Origin: Bacillus oleivorans | Lineage (GTDB): Bacteria; Bacillota; Bacilli; Bacillales; JC228 | Assembly (NCBI RefSeq): GCF_900207585.1 | Contig: NZ_OAOP01000012.1 | Location: forward strand, 1-64,000 | DNA length: 64,000 nt | Direction: 5' to 3' | Part shown: positions 10,333 to 18,753 of the stretch, in pieces | Numbering within the stretch: the first letter of the stretch is position 1 | How the letters are laid out: each line of letters starts with the position of its first letter | The notes under the pieces: model-generated | Told to the model about the DNA's origin: nothing | Database searches by the model: none | The model's input: only the letters and a program-made list of their open reading frames with translations | Program-made: the position numbers and the translations under genes

Positions 10333-11292
10333 GTGAGTTTCATGCAAGCCTTAGAAATTATCTTTCCAAGCATGATGGTTCTAGCTGCACCACTTATTCT
10401 TACAGCAATAGGCGGTGTTTTGTCAGAACGTGCAGGTGTTGTAAATATTGGTTTAGAAGGTCTTATGATCATCGGGGCATTTGCAGCCATTGTATTTAAC
10501 TTAACGTTTCATGATGTGTTAGGTGACAAAACGAAATGGGTTGCCCTGCTAGTGGGGATGGTTGTAGGGGGAGTGTTCTCACTTTTACATGCACTTGCAT
10601 CTATAACATTCCGGGCAGACCAAGTCATCAGTGGGGTGGCGATTAATCTATTAGCCTTAGGGATTGGTCTCTTTTATATTAAAAGTGTGTTTGGAAAAGG
10701 ACAAACAGATCGGATCAGTGATCCATTCTACTCAACAAACATTCCATTTTTAAGCGATATTCCCATTATTGGTGATTTACTCTTTACAAAAGTATATTGG
10801 ACTTCCTTTATTGCGATTGGACTCGCTATTATTGTTTGGATTGTTGTATACTACACTCCATTTGGTCTTCGTCTAAGAGCTGTCGGGGAGCACCCAATGG
10901 CAGCCGACACCATGGGGATCAATGTAACAAAAATGCGGTACTTAGCTGTGTTTTTAAGTGGACTTTTAGGAGGTCTTGGCGGAGCAGTTTTTGCACAAAC
11001 AATCTCTCATGATTTTAGTCACGCAACCATTACCGGACAAGGCTTTATGGCAATTGCCGCCATGATATTCGGGAAATGGCATCCAATCGGTGCTGCAGGA
11101 GCCGCGATTTTCTTTGGTTTCGCCCAGTCATTAAGCCGAGTTGGCCCATCTCTCCCTTATATCGAAAATATTCCAGCTGTCATCCTGCTGATTGCACCAT
11201 ACGTGCTAACGATTATCGCATTAGCAGGTTTCATCGGCCGCTACGAAGGACCAAAAGCTTTAAATGTCCCTTATATTAAAGGAAAAAGATAA
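10333..11292 (+). CDS. nupQ: Nucleoside ABC transporter permease (NupQ type)
   Basis: Second permease of the importer, same family as NupP, 319 residues with about eight hydrophobic helices. It carries the paired hallmarks SERAGVVNIGLEGLM near residue 40 and SGLLGGLGGAVFAQ near 215. The GTG start follows the nupP stop directly, with AAGGAGGTGG inside the nupP end. A terminator closes the operon at 11307. Confidence 0.88.
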   Translation: MSFMQALEIIFPSMMVLAAPLILTAIGGVLSERAGVVNIGLEGLMIIGAFAAIVFNLTFHDVLGDKTKWVALLVGMVVGGVFSLLHALASITFRADQVISGVAINLLALGIGLFYIKSVFGKGQTDRISDPFYSTNIPFLSDIPIIGDLLFTKVYWTSFIAIGLAIIVWIVVYYTPFGLRLRAVGEHPMAADTMGINVTKMRYLAVFLSGLLGGLGGAVFAQTISHDFSHATITGQGFMAIAAMIFGKWHPIGAAGAAIFFGFAQSLSRVGPSLPYIENIPAVILLIAPYVLTIIALAGFIGRYEGPKALNVPYIKGKR

Positions 11293-11306
11293 GATTTGTT
11301 TGCAGA

Positions 11307-11342
11307 GGTTAACTCCTATTATGGGGTTAGCCTTTTTTTTTT
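11307..11342 (+). terminator. Terminator at end of nup operon
   Basis: GGTTAACTCC pairs with GGGGTTAGCC around a short loop, followed by an uninterrupted run of ten T. Confidence 0.85.
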
Positions 11343-11360
11343 GGGGGTTTGTTAATTTTA

Positions 11361-11800
11361 AAAGAGTCTTTCGTGGGCCTATAATAGGAATTGGTTCGTG
11401 AGACTGCTCAAAAGTATATTTCACCAGGTCATAAATGGGAATTAGTTTGTGATTCCATCTATAAAAGACATTTTGTTCGTTTATAACAGGATTTGGTCCT
11501 TGAGACAGCTTATCAAGGCCATCTTATCCGCTCGTAAACCAAATTAGGTCTTTTAAACGCCTTCTAAAGGACTTTTGATCCCTTCATAAAAATGAATTGG
11601 TCCTTGAAACCCATTATTAAGGACCTTGTTTCTGTTCTTAAACAGGATTCGGTCCTTGAGACCTCTTATAAAAGATATTTCATCGGCTCCTGAACAGTGT
11701 CTAGTCTTTGATCCCCTGTAAGTAAAAGAAATTTCTTCTCCTATTATCTTTGAAGTCCTTTATGGAAGACCATCTTTCACTCATATTCTGTTATCTGTCT
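11361..11800. repeat. Tandem array A1: about seven to eight degenerate 51-52 bp units
   Basis: From 11387 on, units begin with GGAATTGGTCCTTGAGAC-like text and recur every 51 or 52 bases to about 11748, with a weaker copy to about 11800. Units differ by many substitutions but keep their length. Several contain an inverted GGTCCTT / AAGGACC pair, perfect at 11599-11605 and 11619-11625. No open frame of note crosses it. Together with array A2 it fills the gap between nupQ and ymfF. Confidence 0.75.
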
Positions 11801-11838
11801 TGGCATTTGATCATGTTTTTTAATTAAATCGTGAAAAT

Positions 11839-12040
11839 AACCAAACTCAGAAAGGTTTAAGCGAACTCAGATGTATTTAACCGAATTCAAAGGGTTTATA
11901 ACCGACTCAGCCACGCGATGAACCGAACTGAGATTTGGATAACCGGACTCAGCCGTGCGATAACCGAACTCAGCCACGCCATACCGAACACAGAATTCGA
12001 TAACCGAACTTAACCACCCAATAACCAATCACAACCATCC
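11839..12040. repeat. Tandem array A2: about ten degenerate 20-21 bp units (CCGAACTCAG core)
   Basis: Units read AACCGAACTCAGCCACGCGAT with a conserved left half and a variable right half, 19-21 bases apart. The reverse complement (core CTGAGTTCGG) matches the unit of array A3 at 14848-15070, so A2 and A3 are the same repeat in opposite orientation around ymfF-ymfH. The array ends shortly before the ymfF promoter. Confidence 0.8.
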
Positions 12041-12086
12041 CAGCCACACCCCGCCAAACCCAATCTTCTCCACCAATTCCAAATAC

Positions 12087-12116
12087 TTGTTTGAGGTTTG
12101 GCCAAAGATGTATAGT
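12087..12116 (+). promoter_or_regulatory. Probable sigma-A promoter of ymfF
   Basis: TTGTTT at 12087-12092 and TATAGT at 12111-12116 are separated by 18 bp. The start codon lies 65 bases downstream. Confidence 0.45.
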
Positions 12117-12180
12117 ATAGTTACAAATTTCTTACACTATTTTTGAATGATAGATGAATGGAAGGACAGGAGGTTAATGA

Positions 12181-13458
12181 ATGTCAGTCTTACATGAAGA
12201 GATTTTGGAAGGCAAAGGGTTTCGCCTGCATGTCGTGAAGGCAGACCAATTTAAAACAAATACACTAGTTTTTAAAATGAAAACCCCTTTAAATCGGGAG
12301 GATATTACGATTCGGGCTCTTTTACCTTATGTTTTGCAGGCGAGTACACAAAAATACCCGACCACCACTAAGCTGAGATCCTACCTCGATGAACTGTACG
12401 GTACGAGTCTATATGTGGATTTAGCCAAAAAAGGCGAATATCATGTCATTACCTTTTCGGTTGATATCGCTAATGAAAAATTTTTAAAGGATCAGACACC
12501 TCTACTTGAGAAAGCTTTTGAATTGCTTTCTGAGATCCTTTTAAAACCGCTTGTAATGAATGATGCGTTTGACAAGCAATCCGTTGAGCAGGAAAAACGG
12601 ACATTAAAGCAGCGGATTCAGGCTGTTTATGATGATAAAATGCGGTATGCTGGCGTCCGATTAGTCGAGGAAATGTGTAAGGAGGAGCCTTATTCGCTGC
12701 CTTTGAACGGTTTTATAGAAGATGTGGACCCAATTACGCCAAGTTCCTTGTATCAGTATTACGCAAAGGCATTTACAGAAGATGAATTAGATCTGTTTGT
12801 TGTGGGTGATGTGGAAGTTGAGCGGGTCAAAGAATTTGCGGCGAAGTGGCTTCAATTCTCACAACGGGCTCCAAAATTAATTGAAAGGCGTACGAGTAAC
12901 GAGCGCAGGGAAGTTAAAGAGGTCAAGGAACCGCAAAATGTCAAACAAGGGAAATTAAATATTGGCTACCGGACTCATATTTTTTATGGAGACGAAGACT
13001 ACTATGCGCTTCAAGTCATGAATGGACTGCTCGGCGGATTTTCTCATTCGAAACTATTTATTAACGTCCGTGAGAAAGCAAGCCTCGCCTATTATGCAGC
13101 AAGCCGGCTCGAAAGCCATAAAGGGTTATTATTAATCATGACAGGAATTGATATGAAGAATTATGATCAGACCGTTTCGATTGTAAAAGAACAGGTTAAC
13201 GCCATGCAAAACGGTGATTTTACTGAACAAGAAATAGATCAAACAAAGGCGGTTATTCGAAATCAAATGCTTGAAACGATTGATACACCAAGGGGAATGA
13301 TCGAAGTTTTATATCACAACGTAGTCTCGAAGCAGACCGTTTTATTAAATGATTGGTTAGAAAAAACGGATCATGTATCAAAGGAGCAAATTGTGGAAAC
13401 TGCGAAAAAACTAGAGCTGGATACGATCTACTTTTTAACGGGAAAGGAGCAAGCGTAG
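12181..13458 (+). CDS. ymfF: M16-family peptidase-like protein YmfF (no zinc motif)
   Basis: A 425-residue member of the M16 (insulinase/processing peptidase) fold. I see no HxxEH inverted zinc motif in its N-terminal half, so it is probably the non-catalytic partner of YmfH, as in two-subunit M16 enzymes. The C-terminal half holds a conserved-looking FINVREKASLAYYAASR stretch. CAGGAGGTT lies eight bases before the ATG. ymfH starts immediately after the stop. No signal peptide, so it should act in the cytoplasm. The substrate is unknown. Confidence 0.88.
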   Translation: MSVLHEEILEGKGFRLHVVKADQFKTNTLVFKMKTPLNREDITIRALLPYVLQASTQKYPTTTKLRSYLDELYGTSLYVDLAKKGEYHVITFSVDIANEKFLKDQTPLLEKAFELLSEILLKPLVMNDAFDKQSVEQEKRTLKQRIQAVYDDKMRYAGVRLVEEMCKEEPYSLPLNGFIEDVDPITPSSLYQYYAKAFTEDELDLFVVGDVEVERVKEFAAKWLQFSQRAPKLIERRTSNERREVKEVKEPQNVKQGKLNIGYRTHIFYGDEDYYALQVMNGLLGGFSHSKLFINVREKASLAYYAASRLESHKGLLLIMTGIDMKNYDQTVSIVKEQVNAMQNGDFTEQEIDQTKAVIRNQMLETIDTPRGMIEVLYHNVVSKQTVLLNDWLEKTDHVSKEQIVETAKKLELDTIYFLTGKEQA

Positions 13459-14754
13459 ATGGAGAAGATACCGTTTCAACAGCTCAAAGAAGAGTTATAT
13501 TACGAAAAGCTCGACAATGGGCTTGATGTCTACATTCTTCCAAAACAAGGGTTTAACAAAACGTATGCGACCTTTACCACCAATTATGGTTCGATTGACA
13601 ATCATTTTGTCCCTCTTGGAAAACAGGAGTTTCGCAAGGTTCCAGATGGAATTGCACATTTCTTAGAGCATAAAATGTTTGAAAAAGAAGACGGTGATGT
13701 ATTTCAGCAATTTAGTAGGCAAGGGGCATCAGCCAACGCGTTTACAACCTTTACTCGAACAGCCTATTTGTTTTCAAGTACCAGTAACGTCGAACAAAAT
13801 CTCGAAACCTTAATCAATTTCGTGCAAGAGCCTTATTTTTCAGAGGAAACAGTCGAGAAAGAAAAAGGCATCATCGGCCAAGAGATTACCATGTATGATG
13901 ATAATCCGGATTGGCGCTTATATTTCGGAGCGATTGAAAGCATGTACCACAATCATCCGGTAAAACTGGATATTGCCGGAACAATTGAGTCAATCGCAAA
14001 AATCACAAAAGATGATTTATATGAATGCTATGAGACCTTTTATCATCCTTCTAATATGCTTTTATTTGTAGTAGGTCCGGTCGATCCAAATGAGACACTC
14101 GTACTGATTAAAAACAATCAGGCGCAAAAAGAATACAAGGAACAGCCGCCGGTCCAACGAGAATTTGCGGAAGAACCCGATTCAATTTCGGAGAAAGTAA
14201 AAGTATTGCATATGAATGTTCAATCAGAAAAATGCATGGTTGGAGTTAAAGATCCGAAAACAGATTTAAAAGGTGAAGCCCTGCAAAAACACGAACAAAC
14301 TGTTCAGGTGTTAATGGATATGCTCTTTGGTAAAAGCAGTGAAAACTATAAGTCTTTATATGAGCAAGGATTAATTGATGACTCGTTTTCCTATGATTAT
14401 TCGCATGAACGCGGCTATGGCTTTGCCTTAGTCGGCAGTGATACAAAGGATGCAGATGCACTGTTGAAGGCATTGACAGATATTTTGCTGCAAGCGAAAT
14501 CCGGAAACAACTTAACCGAAGAAGCCTTAAACCGGTCAAAGAAAAAGAAAATTGGCGGCTTCTTGCGGGCAATGAATTCACCAGAGTATATTGCTAACCA
14601 GTTTACCCGCTATCGGTTTAATGAAATGGACCTATTTACCGTGTTAAACGTTTTAGAATCGATTCAATTAAACGATATTAAACAGGTGGCAGCGGACCTT
14701 ATAGATGAATCAAAAATTTCCGCCTGCCATGTTCTCCCGATGCAAAATGCCTAA
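13459..14754 (+). CDS. ymfH: M16-family zinc peptidase YmfH
   Basis: A 431-residue M16 metallopeptidase with the inverted zinc motif HFLEH (near residue 62) and a downstream glutamate in EKGIIGQEI (near 138) that would be the third ligand. The glycine-rich and C-terminal M16 halves are complete. The ATG directly follows the ymfF TAG, with AAAGGAGC overlapping the ymfF end, so the two are coupled and likely form one heterodimer. Substrate not known. Confidence 0.9.
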   Translation: MEKIPFQQLKEELYYEKLDNGLDVYILPKQGFNKTYATFTTNYGSIDNHFVPLGKQEFRKVPDGIAHFLEHKMFEKEDGDVFQQFSRQGASANAFTTFTRTAYLFSSTSNVEQNLETLINFVQEPYFSEETVEKEKGIIGQEITMYDDNPDWRLYFGAIESMYHNHPVKLDIAGTIESIAKITKDDLYECYETFYHPSNMLLFVVGPVDPNETLVLIKNNQAQKEYKEQPPVQREFAEEPDSISEKVKVLHMNVQSEKCMVGVKDPKTDLKGEALQKHEQTVQVLMDMLFGKSSENYKSLYEQGLIDDSFSYDYSHERGYGFALVGSDTKDADALLKALTDILLQAKSGNNLTEEALNRSKKKKIGGFLRAMNSPEYIANQFTRYRFNEMDLFTVLNVLESIQLNDIKQVAADLIDESKISACHVLPMQNA

Positions 14755-14763
14755 TAGTAGGTG

Positions 14764-14806
14764 TGCACCCTATGAAGAGAAACACTCTTTTTAGGGTGTT
14801 TTTTTG
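14764..14806 (+). terminator. Terminator after ymfH
   Basis: CACCCT at 14766 pairs with AGGGTG near 14798, with an inner GAAGAG/CTCTTTT stem, and a run of seven T follows. Confidence 0.8.
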
Positions 14807-14847
14807 GTTATAATAGGAATATGATGAAAGCTGGTAGCGGGGTGGCG

Positions 14848-15070
14848 GCTGAGTTCTGAAAACGGTGCTGAGTCCGGAATAACGAAGGCAGAGTGCGGAA
14901 TAACGAGGGCTGAGTTCCGAATAACGAGCACTGAATTCTGAAAAACGAATGCCGAGTTCCGAAAACCGGTGCTGAGTTCCGAAAACCGGCAGCTGAGTTC
15001 CGAAAAAACGGCTTGAGTTCTGAAAAACCAATGCAAAATTCCGTTAACCGGTCCTTAAATTCCGATTAAT
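14848..15070. repeat. Tandem array A3: about ten degenerate 20-22 bp units (GCTGAGTTCCGAA core)
   Basis: Units such as GCTGAGTTCCGAAAACCGGT recur every 20-22 bases up to about 30 bases before ymfI. The GAGTTCCGAA half is the most conserved, the other half varies. The unit is the reverse complement of array A2. Long minus-strand open frames rich in FRTQ and SELS arise only from the repetition. The ymfI promoter, if local, must lie inside the array's last copies. Confidence 0.8.
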
Positions 15071-15100
15071 ATATATGCTTCAGATTGAGGAGAGGAAAGT

Positions 15101-15823
15101 ATGAGTAAATGGGCATTAATAACAGGAGCAAGCGGGGAAATTGGCAGTGCAATCGCAAAAACGCTTGCAAAGGAAGGGTATCATTTATATTTACACTATT
15201 TTCAAAACCAAAAGGGGATAGAAACTCTTCTCCAAGAGTTAGAAGAGTTTAATCAGGAATATATTCCGATTCAGGCAGATTTGAGTAAAGAGGATGGAAT
15301 GGACCGTATTGCTGAATCGATCTTCCAGCTTGATGCCCTTGTTTTTTGTGCAGGAAAGGAATTAAACAAGCTTCTCATTGATACAAATAGAGTGGAAATA
15401 GATTTTTCTGTTCATTTACATCTCAGCTCACCGATCAAGGTGACGCAAGCACTGTTGCCAAAGCTTTATAAACAAGGAAAAGGTAGTATTGTTTTTATTG
15501 CTTCGATCTGGGGTGAAATTGGGGCTGCAGTGGAAACCGTGTATTCGGCTGTGAAAGGCGGGCAAATCGCTTTTGCTAAAGCCTTAAGTAAAGAGGTGGC
15601 TAGGAGCGGGATCCGTGTCAATGTTGTTTCTCCTGGCGTAATTCAGACGCGAATGAATGAATTTTTAACAGAAGAAGAAAAGGCAGACCTTGAATATGAA
15701 ATAGCGCTCGGACGCATGGGGACACCGGAAGAAGTAGGAGACGCAGTTGCTTTTCTCCTTTCAGAAAAAGCATCTTACATAACAGGAGAGGTCTTAAAGG
15801 TAAACGGTGGTTTGTTCACGTAA
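15101..15823 (+). CDS. ymfI: Short-chain dehydrogenase/reductase YmfI
   Basis: An NAD(P)-dependent SDR of 240 residues. The cofactor motif TGASGEIG sits at residues 8-15, the catalytic Ser in VFIASIWGE near 131, and Tyr-xxx-Lys in VYSAVKGG near 147-151. The end (YITGEVLKVNGG) is like FabG-type 3-oxoacyl reductases, but the true substrate is unknown. GAGGAGAGG precedes the ATG. It keeps the ymfF-ymfH-ymfI-ymfJ gene order of B. subtilis, although array A3 separates it from ymfH. Confidence 0.88.
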   Translation: MSKWALITGASGEIGSAIAKTLAKEGYHLYLHYFQNQKGIETLLQELEEFNQEYIPIQADLSKEDGMDRIAESIFQLDALVFCAGKELNKLLIDTNRVEIDFSVHLHLSSPIKVTQALLPKLYKQGKGSIVFIASIWGEIGAAVETVYSAVKGGQIAFAKALSKEVARSGIRVNVVSPGVIQTRMNEFLTEEEKADLEYEIALGRMGTPEEVGDAVAFLLSEKASYITGEVLKVNGGLFT

Positions 15824-15904
15824 ATTTTCCATTAATGGATGCATATATATTTGTGAATCGATACAAAATAATCCATGAAGATATGAAAAAGGAGGATTTC
15901 AACC

Positions 15905-16162
15905 ATGTCTGTTTTAGAAAATTGGGATCAATGGAAGAATTTTCTTGGAGACCGCCTCAACCATGCGAAGCAACAAGGTATGGATAATAATGTAGTTTCT
16001 GATCTTGCATATGAAATTGGAGAATATTTGGCTAAGCAAGTCGATCCAAAGAATGAGCAAGAAAGAGTTTTAGCTGACCTTTGGTCTGTTGCTTCTCCTG
16101 AAGAAAGACATGCAATTGCAAATATGATGGTTAAATTGGTTCAAAATAACGGAACACATTAA
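15905..16162 (+). CDS. ymfJ: DUF3243 protein YmfJ
   Basis: An 85-residue soluble helical protein with the DUF3243 start VLENWDQWKNFLGDR and a conserved PEERHAIANMMVKLVQ end. Function unknown. AAGGAGG lies nine bases before the ATG. A terminator overlaps its stop codon, so it is the last gene of its transcript. Confidence 0.85.
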   Translation: MSVLENWDQWKNFLGDRLNHAKQQGMDNNVVSDLAYEIGEYLAKQVDPKNEQERVLADLWSVASPEERHAIANMMVKLVQNNGTH

Positions 16163-16198
16163 GAGAAGAGAGGCTACCCCCTCTCTTCTTCGATTTTT
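16161..16198 (+). terminator. Terminator after ymfJ
   Basis: AAGAGAAGAGAGG pairs with CCTCTCTTCTT around a short loop, then CGATTTTT. It starts at the stop codon of ymfJ. Confidence 0.85.
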
Positions 16199-16335
16199 CA
16201 CCTAATTTCGACAAAAAACTTGACAATCAGACAATGAATTTTCATTTTTCCTTTCATATTGAAATGAAATCATTTATTATAGTCTTATAAAGTGGTGTAC
16301 CTTCCAAATTAACTTGGGAGAAGTGGGGGGTATAG

Positions 16336-17127
16336 ATGGAAAAAACAGAATGGTACTTTGAATACGAAATCCAAAAAAACCGGCCAGGCTTACTCGGGGA
16401 AATTTCGTCTTTACTCGGAATGCTTTCAATCAATATTGTTACGATTAATGGGGTTGATGAAGGCAGACGGGGATTGCTTCTATTAGCCCAAGATCGCGAA
16501 CAGATTGAACGGCTCGAATCGATTCTGATGATGATGGATACGATTAAAGTAACGAAAATCCGTGAGCCAAAATTAAGAGACCGATTAGCAGTCAGACACG
16601 GCCGATACATACAAAGAGATGCAGATGATAGGAAAACATTCAGGTTTGTACGAGATGAGCTTGGATTGCTTGTTGATTTTATGGCAGAGATTTTCAAGCA
16701 AGATGGCCATAAATTAGTCGGAATCCGCGGGATGCCGCGGGTCGGTAAGACAGAATCCGTTGTGGCTTCAAGTGTTTGTGCCAATAAAAGATGGCTGTTT
16801 TTATCTTCCACGCTGTTAAAGCAAACAATCCGCAGCCAGCTGATTGAGGACGAATACAACGAAAATAATATTTTTATTTTAGATGGAATCGTCTCAACTA
16901 AACGGGCAAATGAAAGGCACTGGCAATTAATTCGGGAAATTATGCGCCTGCCGGCTGTAAAAGTAGTAGAACACCCGGATGTTTTCGTTCAAAATACAGA
17001 ATACAATCTGGAAGATTTCGATTATATTATCGAATTAAGAAATGATCCAAACGAAGAAATTACATACGAACTTGTTCAAAAAACAAATCTTTTCGACGAC
17101 ACAGATTTTGGTGGTTTTGATTTCTAA
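16336..17127 (+). CDS. ymfK: DUF3388 protein YmfK (ACT-like plus P-loop-like domain)
   Basis: 263 residues. The N-terminal 80 residues look like an ACT-type sensing fold (WYFEYEIQKNRPGLLGEI followed by a second strand INIVTINGVDEG). The middle holds GMPRVGKTESVVASS near residue 135, a P-loop-like nucleotide site, and the end is acidic (DDTDFGGFDF). This arrangement is the DUF3388 family, function unknown. GGGGGG precedes the ATG. Gene order with ymfJ and rodZ is conserved. Confidence 0.85.
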   Translation: MEKTEWYFEYEIQKNRPGLLGEISSLLGMLSINIVTINGVDEGRRGLLLLAQDREQIERLESILMMMDTIKVTKIREPKLRDRLAVRHGRYIQRDADDRKTFRFVRDELGLLVDFMAEIFKQDGHKLVGIRGMPRVGKTESVVASSVCANKRWLFLSSTLLKQTIRSQLIEDEYNENNIFILDGIVSTKRANERHWQLIREIMRLPAVKVVEHPDVFVQNTEYNLEDFDYIIELRNDPNEEITYELVQKTNLFDDTDFGGFDF

Positions 17128-17147
17128 AAATTTGGCGGGTGGTATTG

Positions 17148-18047
17148 GTGACAGAGCTTGGTAATCGTCTGAGAGAGGCGAGGGAAGCAAAGGGATTATC
17201 TCTTGAGGACTTACAGGAAATAACGAAAATTCAAAAAAGATATCTAAAAGGAATTGAGGAAGGTAATTATGCCCCCATGCCGGGCAATTTTTATGTGCGT
17301 GCTTTTATTAAGCAATACGCTGAGGCGGTAGGACTTGAGCCGGAAGAAATTTTTAATGTGTATGCGAACGAGATTCCTGCGAGTCATCATGAGGACCTGC
17401 CGGAGCAGCTTTCGCGTGTCCAAACGAGAAAAACTGTTTCTCCTCAGGATTCCAAGGTTTTCGTTATCCTTCCTAAACTCCTGGTAGGATTATTTGTGAT
17501 TGGTGCAGTATTTGCGATTTGGTATATTGTCCAGTCAGTTGCTAGTGAAGACCAGGGTGAGAGGGTTTCACAAAATGAAAATGCTCCAGAAGAAAATGCT
17601 GGAGTGAATAATGATTTGGTAGAGGAAGAGCCTGCAGATGAGGGAAACGGGGACGAGACTGGTGAGGACGAGGATAACGAAGAACCAGCAGAGTCTGAAG
17701 AACCTGCTGAGCCGGAACCAGTTCTTGAAAATGTAGGGGTGAGCGGCACTACGGCTTCTTACGCCTTAAAAAATGCAGAACAATTGACTGTTGAAGTTAG
17801 TTCAACAGGAAGAACATGGATTCAAGTGACAGGAGCAGATAATACAGTCTACTTTGCTGATGAATTAACAGAGGGAAATACGATTTCTTATAATATGACC
17901 CAAAATAGTCCTGTCAAAATAATAGTTGGCTTTGCACCTGATACGCAAATTTCGGTAAATGGAATACCGCTAGAATACCAAATTCCAGCAGATGATACCG
18001 TGACACAAAACATTATTATTCAATTTGAAGGGACGAGTGAACAATAG
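17148..18047 (+). CDS. rodZ: Cell-shape protein RodZ (YmfM)
   Basis: RodZ links MreB filaments to the membrane and wall-synthesis machinery. Seen in 299 residues: a cytoplasmic helix-turn-helix (about 1-75, LGNRLREAREAKGLSLEDL), one membrane segment near 105-128 (LLVGLFVIGAVFAIWYIV), a very acidic Glu/Asn/Pro-rich external linker (130-190) and a C-terminal DUF4115 beta domain. I chose the GTG at 17148, which gives MTELGNRL; an in-frame GTG nine bases earlier is possible. Confidence 0.88.
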   Translation: MTELGNRLREAREAKGLSLEDLQEITKIQKRYLKGIEEGNYAPMPGNFYVRAFIKQYAEAVGLEPEEIFNVYANEIPASHHEDLPEQLSRVQTRKTVSPQDSKVFVILPKLLVGLFVIGAVFAIWYIVQSVASEDQGERVSQNENAPEENAGVNNDLVEEEPADEGNGDETGEDEDNEEPAESEEPAEPEPVLENVGVSGTTASYALKNAEQLTVEVSSTGRTWIQVTGADNTVYFADELTEGNTISYNMTQNSPVKIIVGFAPDTQISVNGIPLEYQIPADDTVTQNIIIQFEGTSEQ

Positions 18048-18071
18048 TCATCGAAGGATGGCTATTTTTCT
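18046..18071 (+). terminator. Weak terminator after rodZ
   Basis: AGTCATC and GATGGCT form a 7-bp stem with a 4-base loop, followed by ATTTTTCTCTTTTT. It overlaps the rodZ stop. Confidence 0.6.
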
Positions 18072-18168
18072 CTTTTTGATTAAAATCTTTGGTAGTTGAC
18101 GGATTTATATTTATAATAATGAGTGAAAATATGGAATATGCAATTCATCACTTTAGGAGGATACACAG

Positions 18169-18747
18169 GTGAATTTACCTAACAAGATTACAGTATCGAG
18201 AATTTTTTTAATCCCCGTTTTTATGATTGTGATGTATATGGGAACTTCATGGGGCACATTCCAGCTTGGAGAAGTCGAGCTTCCAGTAGCCCATTTCGTA
18301 GGGGCTCTTATTTTTATCCTGGCCTCTACGACAGACTTTGTCGATGGCTATTATGCGAGAAAATTAAATTTAGTTACCAATCTGGGGAAATTTTTAGATC
18401 CGCTCGCTGATAAATTACTGGTTTCGGCAGCCCTCATTATTCTCGTGGAATTAGGCTATGCGCCATCTTGGATCGTGATTGTCATTATTAGCCGCGAGTT
18501 TGCGGTCACAGGATTAAGACTGGTTTTAGCCGGCGAAGGGGAAGTCGTAGCAGCCAATGTGCTGGGGAAAATTAAAACGTGGACCCAAATTATTGCCATT
18601 TCTGCGCTGTTATTACATAACCTTCCATTTGAATGGATGGACATCCCATTTGCAACCATTGCTCTTTGGGTGGCGTTATTTTTTACACTTTGGTCTGGCT
18701 GGGATTATTTTTATAAAAATCGGCATGTGCTTTTGAATTCAAAATAG
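18169..18747 (+). CDS. pgsA: CDP-diacylglycerol-glycerol-3-phosphate 3-phosphatidyltransferase
   Basis: Makes phosphatidylglycerol phosphate, the committed step to phosphatidylglycerol and cardiolipin, in the membrane. The 192 residues carry the CDP-alcohol phosphotransferase motif D-x2-DG-x2-AR-x8-G-x3-D-x3-D at about 60-82 (DFVDGYYAR ... GKFLDPLADK) and about five to six membrane helices. GTG start with TAGGAGG eight bases before. cinA follows after six bases, so they form one unit. Confidence 0.95.
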   Translation: MNLPNKITVSRIFLIPVFMIVMYMGTSWGTFQLGEVELPVAHFVGALIFILASTTDFVDGYYARKLNLVTNLGKFLDPLADKLLVSAALIILVELGYAPSWIVIVIISREFAVTGLRLVLAGEGEVVAANVLGKIKTWTQIIAISALLLHNLPFEWMDIPFATIALWVALFFTLWSGWDYFYKNRHVLLNSK

Positions 18748-18753
18748 GGACTG

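Noticed and set aside
14699-15036. Minus-strand frames rich in FRTQ and SELS
   Set aside because: They run through array A3 and the terminator of ymfH; only repetition keeps them open.
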